Positions 6,819 to 15,019 of a DNA stretch of 29,628 nucleotides are shown one piece after another; positions within the stretch are counted from its first letter, which is position 1; each line of letters starts with the position of its first letter. Location: the IMG/VR virus record IMGVR_UViG_3300031885_000079, positions 1 to 29,628 of that record. One strand, given 5' to 3'. This stretch comes from a virus. Made by a program: the position numbers and the translations under genes. The notes below the pieces were generated by a model. It was given only the letters and a program-made list of their open reading frames with translations. It did no database searches and was not told the origin of the DNA.

Positions 6819-7072
6819 GTCATGTAATTCAAAATACGTTCTCTACTTATCAGCTAGACGAAGATGAACTAGTGCAAGGTACGCTACTTACTACTTTGCA
6901 GAAGCAAGTTATCCAGACTCAGATAGGAACCATAGCTGATGAAAAGCTACGGCTAGAATTTGATTCGGATAAGCCCATGCAGTTTATGCAGCAAGAAGCA
7001 TATAAGCGTGGACAACTCGATGCACTCAGTTATCTACTACAAGCTTCAGAAGCTTTGGAACTAAATAATTAA
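6815..7072 (+). CDS. Small conserved-position head protein, unknown
   Basis: This 85-residue protein overlaps the portal stop by ATGA and is probably translationally coupled to it. It is acidic and helical, with YQLDEDELVQGTLLTTLQKQ near the N-terminus and EAYKRGQLDALSYLLQASEA near the C-terminus. There is no membrane segment or catalytic motif. Small genes between portal and scaffold are common in podoviruses and usually have no known role. A portal-assembly or scaffold-linked function is possible from position only. Confidence 0.6.
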   Translation: MSHVIQNTFSTYQLDEDELVQGTLLTTLQKQVIQTQIGTIADEKLRLEFDSDKPMQFMQQEAYKRGQLDALSYLLQASEALELNN

Positions 7073-7138
7073 GTGCACTCCTTAGTTACACTCCCCTTGC
7101 ACTATCCCCCAACTAACACAACCTAAGAGCACCTTATC

Positions 7139-7858
7139 ATGAGCGTATTTGATATCTTTACTAGCAAAGCACCAGCTCCAGCAGCACCAACTCCAGCTAC
7201 TCCTGGTAACATTCCTGCACCTACTATACAACCTGGAGTAGCTCCTGGAATGGATCTTAACGGCTTAGTTCCAGCAGTACCTACTCCTACGGTAGCTGAA
7301 ACCCCACTCACTCCATTCACTAACTTATGGGACGATGTACCATCGCCTAATGCAGCAGCTACTAATCTTAACTCGTACAATCCACAAGATATAGCTACTG
7401 CTATGGGTAAGATAGACTTATCCTCTGCTATTACTCCTGAGCATATGCAAGCTATAACTCATGGCGGTCAAGATGCTGCCGCAGCTTTTGCTGCTGCTAT
7501 GCAAGCAGTTGCTCAGAAGGCTATGGTACAAGCAACCTTAGTTAGTAGTCAGTTAACTAAGAAGGCTGTTGAAGATGCTGTAGCTGCAACTAGAGCTACA
7601 TTGCCAGACTTGCTACGCGAGCAAGGTGCTCAAAACCACATGCGCGAAACTAACCCCCTATTCAGCAACCCAGCAGTTAAACCAGTTATTGAAGCCGCTC
7701 GATCTCAACTACTATCTAAGTATCCTAATGCAACTCATAGCGAGATAACTGGTATGGTTAATGACTATATCCGTGCTATGGGAACTGCATTTGCTCCTCC
7801 TGCACCGAGTGTAACTGGAGATAATGACGTAGATTGGGAAGCTTTTATGAAGGCTTAA
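7139..7858 (+). CDS. Capsid scaffold (assembly) protein
   Basis: This 239-residue protein sits immediately before the major capsid gene, where scaffolds lie. The first 75 residues are Pro/Ala/Thr-rich and low in complexity. Residues about 80-170 are Ala/Gln-rich helix (AAAFAAAMQAVAQKAMVQ). The C-terminus is short and ends DNDVDWEAFMKA, like the acidic, aromatic tails that contact coat protein in other scaffolds. It would guide prohead assembly and then leave before or during packaging. Composition and position make this assignment quite safe, although no enzyme motif can confirm it. No protease motif is visible. Confidence 0.75.
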   Translation: MSVFDIFTSKAPAPAAPTPATPGNIPAPTIQPGVAPGMDLNGLVPAVPTPTVAETPLTPFTNLWDDVPSPNAAATNLNSYNPQDIATAMGKIDLSSAITPEHMQAITHGGQDAAAAFAAAMQAVAQKAMVQATLVSSQLTKKAVEDAVAATRATLPDLLREQGAQNHMRETNPLFSNPAVKPVIEAARSQLLSKYPNATHSEITGMVNDYIRAMGTAFAPPAPSVTGDNDVDWEAFMKA

Positions 7859-7892
7859 TAATAAAACCTTTCACTTTCCTTTCTAATTTTAT

Positions 7893-7908
7893 GCGATCAT
7901 AAGATCGT
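7893..7908 (+). promoter_or_regulatory. Small leader hairpin upstream of capsid gene
   Basis: A CGATC stem, ATAA loop and GATCG stem (plus one outer G-U pair) end directly before the capsid ribosome site GTGGAG, after a pyrimidine-rich stretch. A 5' hairpin here could stabilise the abundant capsid mRNA or mark a processing point. No promoter is recognisable with it. Confidence 0.35.
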
Positions 7909-7919
7909 GGAGAACTATC

Positions 7920-9146
7920 ATGCCTACTGGTATTTTTACTACTTCCAACTTTGCTACAGATTTAGCTAAGAAGTCATTTGCGGGTATGATTACTCGCTTA
8001 ATGCCTAATGGCTCTGCTCCTTTGTTTGGCTTATCTTCTATGTTAGCTGACGAAACTGCGGTTTCTCCTGAGCATGGATTCTTTAGCAAAACTATGGTAT
8101 TCCCTGAAGCTAAGATCAACAACGGCGCTGGCTATAACTCAGCTGCTACTACCTTTACAGTTGACTCTCAGACTGTGCTACTTCCTGGCATGATCTTACG
8201 TGTTGAGCGTACTGGCGAAAACATCATTGTTAATACTGCTGCTGCTACTTCTATTACTGTTACTCGTGCAGTTGGTACTGTTGCTGCTGCTGCCTTACTT
8301 GATGATGATTTTCTGTATCAAGTTGGTAACGCATTTGAAGAAGCTTCTACTCGCCCAACTGCCAATAACATGTTACCTGTGCGGATCACTAACTTAACTC
8401 AGATCTTCCGTAATACTTGGTCTGTCTCAGGTACTGCTAGCTCTGTAAGTGTTATTGCTGGGGAATCTACTGATGCTGAAAGCCGTCAAGATTGTGCTGC
8501 ATTCCATGCTGCTGAGATTGAAAAGGGTATCTTCTTTGGTCAGAAATCTTCTGGTACTCGTAATGGTCAGCCCTTCCGTACTATGGCTGGTTTGATCTCT
8601 ACTGTAGAAGATGTTACTAACTATCCACCTATCTCTGGCGGCGTAGTTAATAGTTTCGTTGCAGGCAGCACTACTAACTGGAGCCAGTTGCTTGGTTTCC
8701 TAGATCCAGTATTTCATCAAGCTACTAATCCTCGCGGTGCTAGTGAGCGAACTCTATTCGTTGGCGGTAAAGCTAAGTTAGTAATCAATGAGATTGGTCG
8801 CTTAAATGCTACTTATCAATTGGTTGAAGGTGCTACTAACTTCGGGCTAGAATTCTCTACCCTGACTACTCCTCGCGGTAAGTTCCGTATCATCGAGCAT
8901 CCGCTCTTTAATACCAATGCTACTTGGTCTAAGATGGCAGTCGCTGTAGATCTTCCTACCTTTAAACTAGCTTACTTAGCTGGCCGTAAGACTCAGAACA
9001 AAGAGTTCAATACTGAAGGCAAGTCTGCACAAGATTCTGGTATTGATGCTATTGGCGGAACTCTTACTACTGAGCTTACTACAGTAATTAAGAACGTTGC
9101 TGCTAACTGTGTTATCCGCAATCTTACTGCGGCTGCTGTAGGTTAA
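7920..9146 (+). CDS. Major capsid protein, SU10-like (HK97 fold)
   Basis: This 408-residue protein begins MPTGIFTTSNFATDLAKKSF and contains EHGFFSKTMVFPEAKINN and a beta-rich insert (residues about 75-125). It then has AAEIEKGIFFGQKSSG and MAGLISTVEDVTNY, features I associate with the SU10/DUF5309 major capsid family of HK97-fold coats. It follows the scaffold gene, has a strong GTGGAG ribosome site and is followed by a strong terminator, all fitting the most abundant virion protein. Codons are concentrated on ACT/GCT/GGT/CGT, the pattern of a very highly expressed gene, compared with more AGA/AGG/CTA in neighbours. It self-assembles around the scaffold into the icosahedral shell. Confidence 0.85.
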   Translation: MPTGIFTTSNFATDLAKKSFAGMITRLMPNGSAPLFGLSSMLADETAVSPEHGFFSKTMVFPEAKINNGAGYNSAATTFTVDSQTVLLPGMILRVERTGENIIVNTAAATSITVTRAVGTVAAAALLDDDFLYQVGNAFEEASTRPTANNMLPVRITNLTQIFRNTWSVSGTASSVSVIAGESTDAESRQDCAAFHAAEIEKGIFFGQKSSGTRNGQPFRTMAGLISTVEDVTNYPPISGGVVNSFVAGSTTNWSQLLGFLDPVFHQATNPRGASERTLFVGGKAKLVINEIGRLNATYQLVEGATNFGLEFSTLTTPRGKFRIIEHPLFNTNATWSKMAVAVDLPTFKLAYLAGRKTQNKEFNTEGKSAQDSGIDAIGGTLTTELTTVIKNVAANCVIRNLTAAAVG

Positions 9147-9159
9147 TAGTTAGCCCCCT

Positions 9160-9210
9160 GTCCTATAGCTTAGTTATCTCGCTAAGCTATAGGACTTCTC
9201 TTTTTCTTTT
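9160..9210 (+). terminator. Strong intrinsic terminator after capsid gene
   Basis: A perfect 14-bp stem (9160-9173 with 9182-9195, outer bases GTCC/GGAC) surrounds an 8-base loop and is followed by a T-rich run to 9210. It should reduce readthrough from the capsid gene into the tail genes, which fits the high dosage needed for coat protein. Confidence 0.8.
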
Positions 9211-9225
9211 AGGATACTACTCCCC

Positions 9226-9591
9226 ATGATTACAAACCCCTCAGAAGTAACCCCAAGTAAAGTATACAGAGTTTACGCATCTGCACTTCCTTCTATTCGC
9301 ATGATAACTCCTAAAGGATACAGTATTGTATTTACAGGTTATCGTTGCTATACTCAGATTCCCGAAATTATCGAGTATCTAGATCTGTGCATTGCAGAAG
9401 GTGTTCCTGGCATATCTAATGAACCTGATTGCGAAGCTGATGAAATTACTCCTGAAGGCTCTATGCGCAAGAAGTACTATGCTGAATTCTTAGCTGAGCA
9501 AGAAGCACTTAAGTCTCCTAATCGTGATATGGGAACTACTGAAGGTGCAATCAAAACCGGCGCATTAACTTCTAAGCAAGTAGCTAATTAG
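9226..9591 (+). CDS. Hypothetical virion-block protein downstream of capsid
   Basis: This 121-residue protein lies isolated between two hairpins. The N-terminal half reads as a small beta-rich domain (SKVYRVYASALPSIRMITPK, then YSIVFTGYRCYTQIPEIIEY). The C-terminal half is acidic and charged (EFLAEQEALKSP). A short gene after the SU10-type coat is often a head-completion or decoration candidate, but no family is recognised here. The start follows a TTTTAGGATACTACTCCCC leader. Cys residues at about 46, 57 and 72 are too spread for an obvious zinc site. Confidence 0.6.
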   Translation: MITNPSEVTPSKVYRVYASALPSIRMITPKGYSIVFTGYRCYTQIPEIIEYLDLCIAEGVPGISNEPDCEADEITPEGSMRKKYYAEFLAEQEALKSPNRDMGTTEGAIKTGALTSKQVAN

Positions 9592-9601
9592 TAGGCTTCA
9601 C

Positions 9602-9638
9602 TTATCTCTCTAGTACTTATTCATCGCTAGAGAGATAA
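9602..9638 (+). other. Long perfect hairpin without U-tract
   Basis: A perfect 12-bp stem, TTATCTCTCTAG with CTAGAGAGATAA, surrounds a 13-base loop. It is followed by CTAAAACTT instead of a U-run on either strand. It is therefore more like an RNA processing or stabilising hairpin (an RNase III-type site, for example) than an intrinsic terminator. Confidence 0.55.
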
Positions 9639-9663
9639 CTAAAACTTACTGGCAGGCACTCTT

Positions 9664-10254
9664 ATGAACTATTCCGAACTGGTAGCAGAAGTCTACCTGA
9701 TAACTAATCGTCCAGATAGAATATCAGAGACAGCCTCTGCTATTAAGTCTGCAACTCTTAAAATGCACAATAGCGATTTCTATTCTAAAGATATCTATGA
9801 GACTGGAGTGCAGTTTGATACTTCGGCTTTTCGCCAATCTTTAGATTACATAGATCTAATTCCTAACTACCGTGCTCTCAAGTACTTTCGCATAGTTACT
9901 GGAGCTACTGATGATGCAGGTAGATTTATAACTATCATTACCCCTACTGAAGTTCTAGATTCTTATGGCAGAACTAGGAATGATATAGGCTACGTAGCTG
10001 GCAGGGTATTGAATATAAACTCTGCAACTACCTTTCAGTACGCACTAATGGGAGCTTATGTTAATCCTATAGTGCGAGCTGAAGCATACTCTTCTTGGGT
10101 AGCTGAGCAGTTTCCTTATGCTATTATTCATGAAGCTGCTAGACAGGTATACACAGCAACTGGTCAGATGGAAGAAGCTCAAGGTCAAGCTAGGCTTATG
10201 CTTGAGCAATTAGCAGAACTTAAACAATCAGCACTCTCAGACGTAGGATACTAA
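9664..10254 (+). CDS. Tail adaptor / tail tubular protein A-like
   Basis: This 196-residue protein lies between the capsid gene and the tailspike, the usual place for the podovirus adaptor that joins portal and tail (the gp11 position in T7). It starts MNYSELVAEVYLITNRPDRI, a helical opening commonly seen in adaptor proteins. A central beta segment (about 60-130) follows, and it closes with a long helix containing HEAARQVYTATGQMEEAQGQ. T7 gp11 has about the same length. The ribosome region reads ACTGGCAGGCACTCTT. The call rests on position, size and secondary-structure pattern, so the exact tail role could differ. Confidence 0.6.
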   Translation: MNYSELVAEVYLITNRPDRISETASAIKSATLKMHNSDFYSKDIYETGVQFDTSAFRQSLDYIDLIPNYRALKYFRIVTGATDDAGRFITIITPTEVLDSYGRTRNDIGYVAGRVLNINSATTFQYALMGAYVNPIVRAEAYSSWVAEQFPYAIIHEAARQVYTATGQMEEAQGQARLMLEQLAELKQSALSDVGY

Positions 10255-10256
10255 TC

Positions 10257-12272
10257 ATGGCTAATAACGCAGACGTATGGCAACCCAGAGAACTCCTAGA
10301 ATTATCTGGGGATACTAAACAAGTAGAAGAGCGCCAAGTAGCTATATCTGGGCAGTTCTTCTTTACCCTTACTACTTTTGCATATGCAATAAATACTGGT
10401 GCACTGGAGATCTATAAGAACGGTCTTCATCTATCTAAAGGTACGGATTGGGTAGAAAATACCTCCACTACTTTCTCACTAGTCTCTCCTTGCACTACTG
10501 GAGATGTTATTATAGCAGTAGGTAAAGTTGGTATTACTGCTAATGTAGATGTGCGAGATACTGATATCTTTATAGCTAACGTACAGAATCTGCGAGATTA
10601 CGCAGGTACTGAAGTTACTGTCTATGTACAAGGTACTACTGCCATAGCTGATGGCGGCGAAGGCATGTTTAATAAGAAGACTGGAGCTGCTCCAGGAACT
10701 TATGTAGACGATGCTGGCGTAACTACTATAGTTCCTACTGGGGGTAATGGTAGTTCTGGCTGGAAACGTAATGCCTTAGATTCTAGGCTTGCCGCTTCAC
10801 CAGGATCATCGCTGATTGGATTTATTCAGGCGGGCACTGGCGCGGTAGCGCGGACTGCGCAGACTAAAGCGCGGGAGCGAGTATCTGTAGCGGATTTCCT
10901 AAGCAATCCTTCATCCCCTTCAGCCACAGATTGCACAACTGCTTTGCAGTTAGCACTTAATAGTGGAGCCAAACGTGTTTATTTAACAGGCGATTACACT
11001 ATAAATGGCGGAGTGACTCTTGCTGCGAATCAGGTATTAGATTTTGACGGAGGTAGTTTAATAATTCAGGCAGGAACGGTTGCCGCGAATGGTATTTTAT
11101 ATGGCTCGTCTAAATACGGAATAACAATTAAAGACCCCAACATCGATGCCTCTGCAACAGCAGGAATAGGTGGAATAAATCTCGTTGACTGCCCTAGTGG
11201 GAAAGTTGTTCGCGGAACTTTAACAAAGTGCAATCTAAATTTTCAATCTAACTCAGCATCGACACGAATGGGTTACTCCTGTCGAGATACGTTCGTCAAT
11301 ATGGCGGGATGGGTTACTGCTACCGCTTGCTATGTTTCAAAATCGAAAAATGTTAGGTTAAGTGGTGTTGAGACCGCAAACGGCAAGGAAGGATTTGGGA
11401 TTTATAATGGAGCCACTAATGTTCGGCATACCGACTGCGACAGTTATGGTCATACTCAAGACGGTTTCGTAGTCATTGCCGGTAGTCTGATTAGCTATAC
11501 AGGCTGCTCGGCTTATAGTAACGCGCAGAGCGGCTTCACAACTCAGCGCCAAGCTGCTGCGACGGACACGGTTAAGATTTCTTACGCGAACTGCCAAGCT
11601 TATTCAAACTCATTTGACGGTTTTGATCTTCGTGGTAAAACTGCAAGCGCAGCGTTCGGCGTTGACATTTTCATTACGGCCACGTCTTGCCAGTCATATA
11701 GCAACGCTGGAACAGGGTTTTACGTTGTGCTCGCTGAGGGCACGACATTGACGGGATGTGTTGCAAGCGTAAATTTAGGTCAAGGGTTCTTCATTCAAGA
11801 GTCAGCTAGAACTATATTAACTGGCTGCCGAAGCAACTCGAACGCATCAACTGTAGGCGCCGGGACAAGTAAGGCTGGCATTTTAGTTCAAGACGCGGCT
11901 TATGTGCAGCTTAATGGGTGCGTTTCAACTAACGCGGCAGGCGCAACCCAGAGCTATGGGTTAAGTTTTACTGGTGCCGCATCTACTAACGGCAGCGTGT
12001 CAGGCGGTAATTACGAAAACAACTCTACCGCACCGATTTATCTGGGAGCGTCTGGCACAGCTACGTATGTAACTGGCGCAGCAATACAGACAACTGGCAA
12101 CGTTTGGTGCGATACAATAACTGCTAATACCGGTGCGTATAGCGAAACTGGATTCGGTGTTCCAGCTCACACTAGACCAAAGGGTTCTATTTTCAGGAGA
12201 ACTGATGGGGCTGGCGGTGAGATTTATATGACAAACGGTGGCGGTGTGTGGACAGGTATTACGATACCTTAA
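10257..12272 (+). CDS. Tailspike with right-handed beta-helix receptor domain
   Basis: This 671-residue host-recognition protein has three parts. Residues 1-175 are an attachment domain (FFFTLTTFAYAINTGALEIY, then KNGLHLSKGTDWVENT). Residues about 195-225 carry the linker RTAQTKARERVSVADF, a form of the motif that joins virion-binding and receptor domains in many tailspikes. The rest is a parallel beta-helix with repeated GCxxYSNxxxGF-type rungs (GCSAYSNAQSGF, SCQSYSNAGTGFYV), as in pectate-lyase-like depolymerases. The C-terminus has KGSIFRRTDGAGGEIYMTN, a common spike ending. From about 10820 onward codons become richer in GCG/GAC/GGC than the phage backbone, suggesting exchange of the receptor module. 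The sugar substrate cannot be inferred. Confidence 0.85.
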   Translation: MANNADVWQPRELLELSGDTKQVEERQVAISGQFFFTLTTFAYAINTGALEIYKNGLHLSKGTDWVENTSTTFSLVSPCTTGDVIIAVGKVGITANVDVRDTDIFIANVQNLRDYAGTEVTVYVQGTTAIADGGEGMFNKKTGAAPGTYVDDAGVTTIVPTGGNGSSGWKRNALDSRLAASPGSSLIGFIQAGTGAVARTAQTKARERVSVADFLSNPSSPSATDCTTALQLALNSGAKRVYLTGDYTINGGVTLAANQVLDFDGGSLIIQAGTVAANGILYGSSKYGITIKDPNIDASATAGIGGINLVDCPSGKVVRGTLTKCNLNFQSNSASTRMGYSCRDTFVNMAGWVTATACYVSKSKNVRLSGVETANGKEGFGIYNGATNVRHTDCDSYGHTQDGFVVIAGSLISYTGCSAYSNAQSGFTTQRQAAATDTVKISYANCQAYSNSFDGFDLRGKTASAAFGVDIFITATSCQSYSNAGTGFYVVLAEGTTLTGCVASVNLGQGFFIQESARTILTGCRSNSNASTVGAGTSKAGILVQDAAYVQLNGCVSTNAAGATQSYGLSFTGAASTNGSVSGGNYENNSTAPIYLGASGTATYVTGAAIQTTGNVWCDTITANTGAYSETGFGVPAHTRPKGSIFRRTDGAGGEIYMTNGGGVWTGITIP

Positions 12273-12414
12273 TTTTTAATGCTCCATAATATCCAGCGAA
12301 ACATCTAATAACCTGACTATAGATAACGCGAGAATATTGCAAATGCCAAATAAGTCAAAACCAAAAAATCCACCAACCGCGTTACTATAAACGGCTGCTA
12401 ACTAGGATACTATC

Positions 12415-12726
12415 ATGCTAAAGACCGTACAGACTGGAGCTAATGCTACTGCAACCTCGCGGTCTGTAGTATTTCCTGCTGGCCCTACCACACTAAGCGC
12501 TACTTTATATACAGATGTAGTCTGTATTGTACAGGGCGCTTATCCTATCACCTTACCTAGTGCAGTTGGAAATACTAATAGATACGCTGTAGAGAATGCG
12601 CATAGTGCTAATATCACTGTAAGCACAACTAGTAGCCAGACTATAAATGGATCTCTTACTGCTGCAATGATTCCTAATCAGGCATTAGAATTTATTTCTG
12701 ATGGCGCTAACTGGAGAATATTTTAA
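12415..12726 (+). CDS. Small tail-associated beta-domain protein
   Basis: This 103-residue protein starts behind CTAGGATACTATC. Its C-terminal 60 residues follow a pattern common in phage fibre and tail proteins: a strand segment ending ITLPSA, then NITVSTTSSQTINGSL, then QALEFISDGANWRIF. Such modules form small beta-sandwich units on fibres. A related segment occurs in the 17999-18457 gene. The stop TAA shares its last base with the next ATG. Between it and the tailspike lie 142 bases with no supported gene; a 15-codon frame at 12343-12390 is too short to credit. It is probably a virion or tail accessory subunit. Confidence 0.6.
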   Translation: MLKTVQTGANATATSRSVVFPAGPTTLSATLYTDVVCIVQGAYPITLPSAVGNTNRYAVENAHSANITVSTTSSQTINGSLTAAMIPNQALEFISDGANWRIF

Positions 12727-14537
12727 TGGCTTATATTCCGCCTAACCCAAATGGGCAGGCTACTTCTGCCAATAGTGCGCCTGTAGTTATTGCTAGTGAT
12801 CAGTCCGCAATCTCAGTTAACGCTAGCACTATAGCAGGAACTAGCGTTGCCACCGGCGCTGGGACTACTACTGCTGGTACTCAAAGAGTAACTATTGCTA
12901 CTGACCAAACTGTACTGCCAGTTAACCAAACTCAGATGAATGGCGTAGCTGTTGCTGCTGGATCTGGTGCTTCATCTACTGGTACTCAACGAGTTATTCT
13001 TGCTACCGATCAGCCAGTTATTCCTGGTAACCAGACGCAAGTTAATGGTGTTGCAGTAGCAACTGGGTCAGGGGTGAACTCAACTGGTACTCAGCGCGTA
13101 ACAATCGCCACAGATCAGGCTGCTGTAGCATCTAATAATTCCCAAGTAGCTGGAACCACTACAGCTACAGGCTCTGGAGTAATGACTGCCGGAACTCAGC
13201 GAGTAGTTTTAGCTACAGATCAGCCAGCAGTTTCTACCACTGGAAATACTACGCAGTTAGGCGGAATTGCAATAGCTTTAGGTGCTGGCAATTCCTCCAC
13301 TGGAACTCAGCGAGTGGTAGTAGCGACTGATGATGTGAATCTAGCCGCGATTAATACCGCTACAGTTGCAATAGATGCAAAGACTCCAGCGCTAGGAAGA
13401 GCTGCAGCAGCATCTAGCTCTCCAGTAGCATTATGCACTGAAGATATTACTGATACTTTCGTAACTGGTCAGGCTGCTCAGACTGCTACTGTCAATAACA
13501 TTCTCACAACTACAGCAGGGGCAGCTGCTACAGATGTAGGTAAGTTCAGATCATTTGCTATTCAGATAGTATCTACTGCTACAGGTGGTACATTTATATT
13601 CGAAGGCTCTAATGATAATGTTAACTTTATTACCCTAGCTTGCCAGAATACTGCGCAGGGAGGTGGCGCACTTATTACTAGTGCAGTTACCGCGAGTGCT
13701 AGTAGTACCATATATGCTAGCAGTTGCCTAATGCAGTATATGAGAGTGCGCATTGTCACAACAATTACTGGAGGATCAATTCAAGCATTCTCAGTATTTA
13801 GTCCAGTAAGTTATGCGCCAATAAGTCAGATTGTTGGAAATAATACTGCTGGCAACCTTACAGCAACAATTACTCCATCTACGTCCTTTAACTGCTATAA
13901 AGCTGAAGATGCGGTAGCTGCTAGTGCTGACATTCTATGCACTATCGGAGTAGTTAGGAATGATCTGCTTACTAGTAACGTCAGTGCTAGCGGTGATTAT
14001 GCTGTACCCACTTGTGATATCTACGGAAACCTAGTAGTAAAAAATCAGCAATTACATAAAGCAACTTATAGAACTGCTTTTGTTGTTGCTCCTGCTGCTA
14101 CTGCTACTGATATTTTCCAGATCATTGGCAGCGGAACAAAGACTGTTGAGATAACTAGGATCATTATAGGCGGAACACAGATTACTACCGGACAAGTTGC
14201 ATTCTATATTAAGAAGCGCAGCACTGCTAATACTGGGGGAACATCTTCAGCTTCTACTATGGTTCCATTATTATCTACTGATGCAGCAGCAACCGCAGTT
14301 GGGGCAATCTATACAGCCAACCCCACTACTGGAACTACTGTTGGAGATGTGGATATAAGGCTAGTTCCTATAACTGCAACTACTGTGGCAGACACTCAAG
14401 CTACAGAGCTTAATTATGGAACGCTAGGTAAGCCAATAACTTTATCTGGAGTAGCGCAAGCACTGGCTATAAATCTTAATGGCGTTACGATAACTAGCGG
14501 ATCTATTGCTATAGCTATCGAATTTACGGAGTACTAA
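12726..14537 (+). CDS. Repeat-containing virion/tail protein
   Basis: This 603-residue protein is rich in Thr/Ala/Ser/Val. The N-terminal third has five copies of a roughly 33-38-residue unit centred on GTQRVxxATD, usually with a NxTQxNGVAVAxGSG-like spacer. The rest is beta-rich, with segments such as FRSFAIQIVSTATGGTFIF (about residue 275) and GTKTVEITRIIIGGTQIT (about residue 470). There is no Cys cluster or enzyme motif. GTQRV-type repeats occur in many tailed-phage structural proteins, where they probably make extended beta or fibrous segments. Position after the tailspike suggests a second fibre or tail-appendage protein. Confidence 0.65.
   Translation: MAYIPPNPNGQATSANSAPVVIASDQSAISVNASTIAGTSVATGAGTTTAGTQRVTIATDQTVLPVNQTQMNGVAVAAGSGASSTGTQRVILATDQPVIPGNQTQVNGVAVATGSGVNSTGTQRVTIATDQAAVASNNSQVAGTTTATGSGVMTAGTQRVVLATDQPAVSTTGNTTQLGGIAIALGAGNSSTGTQRVVVATDDVNLAAINTATVAIDAKTPALGRAAAASSSPVALCTEDITDTFVTGQAAQTATVNNILTTTAGAAATDVGKFRSFAIQIVSTATGGTFIFEGSNDNVNFITLACQNTAQGGGALITSAVTASASSTIYASSCLMQYMRVRIVTTITGGSIQAFSVFSPVSYAPISQIVGNNTAGNLTATITPSTSFNCYKAEDAVAASADILCTIGVVRNDLLTSNVSASGDYAVPTCDIYGNLVVKNQQLHKATYRTAFVVAPAATATDIFQIIGSGTKTVEITRIIIGGTQITTGQVAFYIKKRSTANTGGTSSASTMVPLLSTDAAATAVGAIYTANPTTGTTVGDVDIRLVPITATTVADTQATELNYGTLGKPITLSGVAQALAINLNGVTITSGSIAIAIEFTEY
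12822..13340 (+). repeat. Coding tandem repeats (GTQRV units)
   Basis: Five imperfect in-frame repeats of roughly 100-115 bases each encode a GTQRVxxATD core. The cores lie near 12880, 12985, 13090, 13195 and 13305. The DNA has diverged (GGTACTCAAAGAGTA, GGAACTCAGCGAGTG and so on) while the protein core is kept, indicating old duplications under selection. Confidence 0.7.
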
Positions 14538-14540
14538 GTT

Positions 14541-14738
14541 ATGAATATCTTATGCGTAAATTGTGTTAATTACGGGAGGTCAAATGGGAAGTGCAGAGTA
14601 TTCTCACTACGTGATCCTATTACTGGGGAGCTTACTCCTCTGAGTGCTAGGGACTGTAGGCTATCTGAGCAGATGTGTGGGATGGCGGCAGTTAAGTTTG
14701 TAGAAGATACAGTTGAAAATGTGGAGGGGTGGCAATGA
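14541..14738 (+). CDS. Small Cys-rich, probably metal-binding protein
   Basis: This 65-residue protein starts MNILCVNCVNYGRSNGKCRV. Cys5, Cys8 and Cys18, with Cys39 and Cys46 near the end (ARDCRLSEQMCG), give a CxxC...C...C...C pattern typical of small zinc-ribbon-like phage proteins. The middle carries DPITGELT. It ends with an acidic helix and overlaps the next start as ATGA. It lies inside the tail block, where such genes are usually of unknown role; an assembly factor or regulator is possible. The metal is not identifiable from sequence. Confidence 0.6.
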   Translation: MNILCVNCVNYGRSNGKCRVFSLRDPITGELTPLSARDCRLSEQMCGMAAVKFVEDTVENVEGWQ

Positions 14739-15004
14739 GTACTTTAGTTACAGTTCTTATGGGCAATGAAATAGTGACTGGTCTAGATATAGTTAAGGCA
14801 TTAACTCCTCCAGATGGGGCTACTATTGCTGTAATAAAGCCAAAGAATGCTCCCATCCGCTGGAGTACTAGCGGAGAGCCTAGCGCAACTGTTGGTAATC
14901 TTTTACATCCAGGAGACTCTAGGCAGTTCGAAGGAGATCTTAATACTATTCAATTCATCGAAACTACTCCTAGTGCTTCACTAGAAGTTACTTATCTCTC
15001 CTAA
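14735..15004 (+). CDS. Hypothetical virion-block protein
   Basis: This 89-residue protein starts MSTLVTVLMGNEIVTG. The ATG at 14735 is chosen over a GTG at 14729 because the GGAGG at 14723-14727 then has a normal spacing. It appears beta-rich throughout, with IAVIKPKNAPIRWSTSGEP in the middle and a hydrophobic C-terminal strand (ASLEVTYLS). There are no Cys or catalytic residues in a known arrangement. It could be a small tail or decoration protein. It is coupled by ATGA overlap to the Cys-rich gene before it. Function unknown. Confidence 0.6.
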   Translation: MSTLVTVLMGNEIVTGLDIVKALTPPDGATIAVIKPKNAPIRWSTSGEPSATVGNLLHPGDSRQFEGDLNTIQFIETTPSASLEVTYLS

Positions 15005-15019
15005 CTAGGAATCATTGTC

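Noticed and set aside
8200-8397. Leucine-rich open frame inside the capsid gene
   Set aside because: It is the shifted-frame reading of GCTGCTGCT-type codons in the capsid gene, without a ribosome site.
12343-12390. 15-codon frame after the tailspike
   Set aside because: Too short and without a convincing ribosome site; probably chance or leftover from module exchange.
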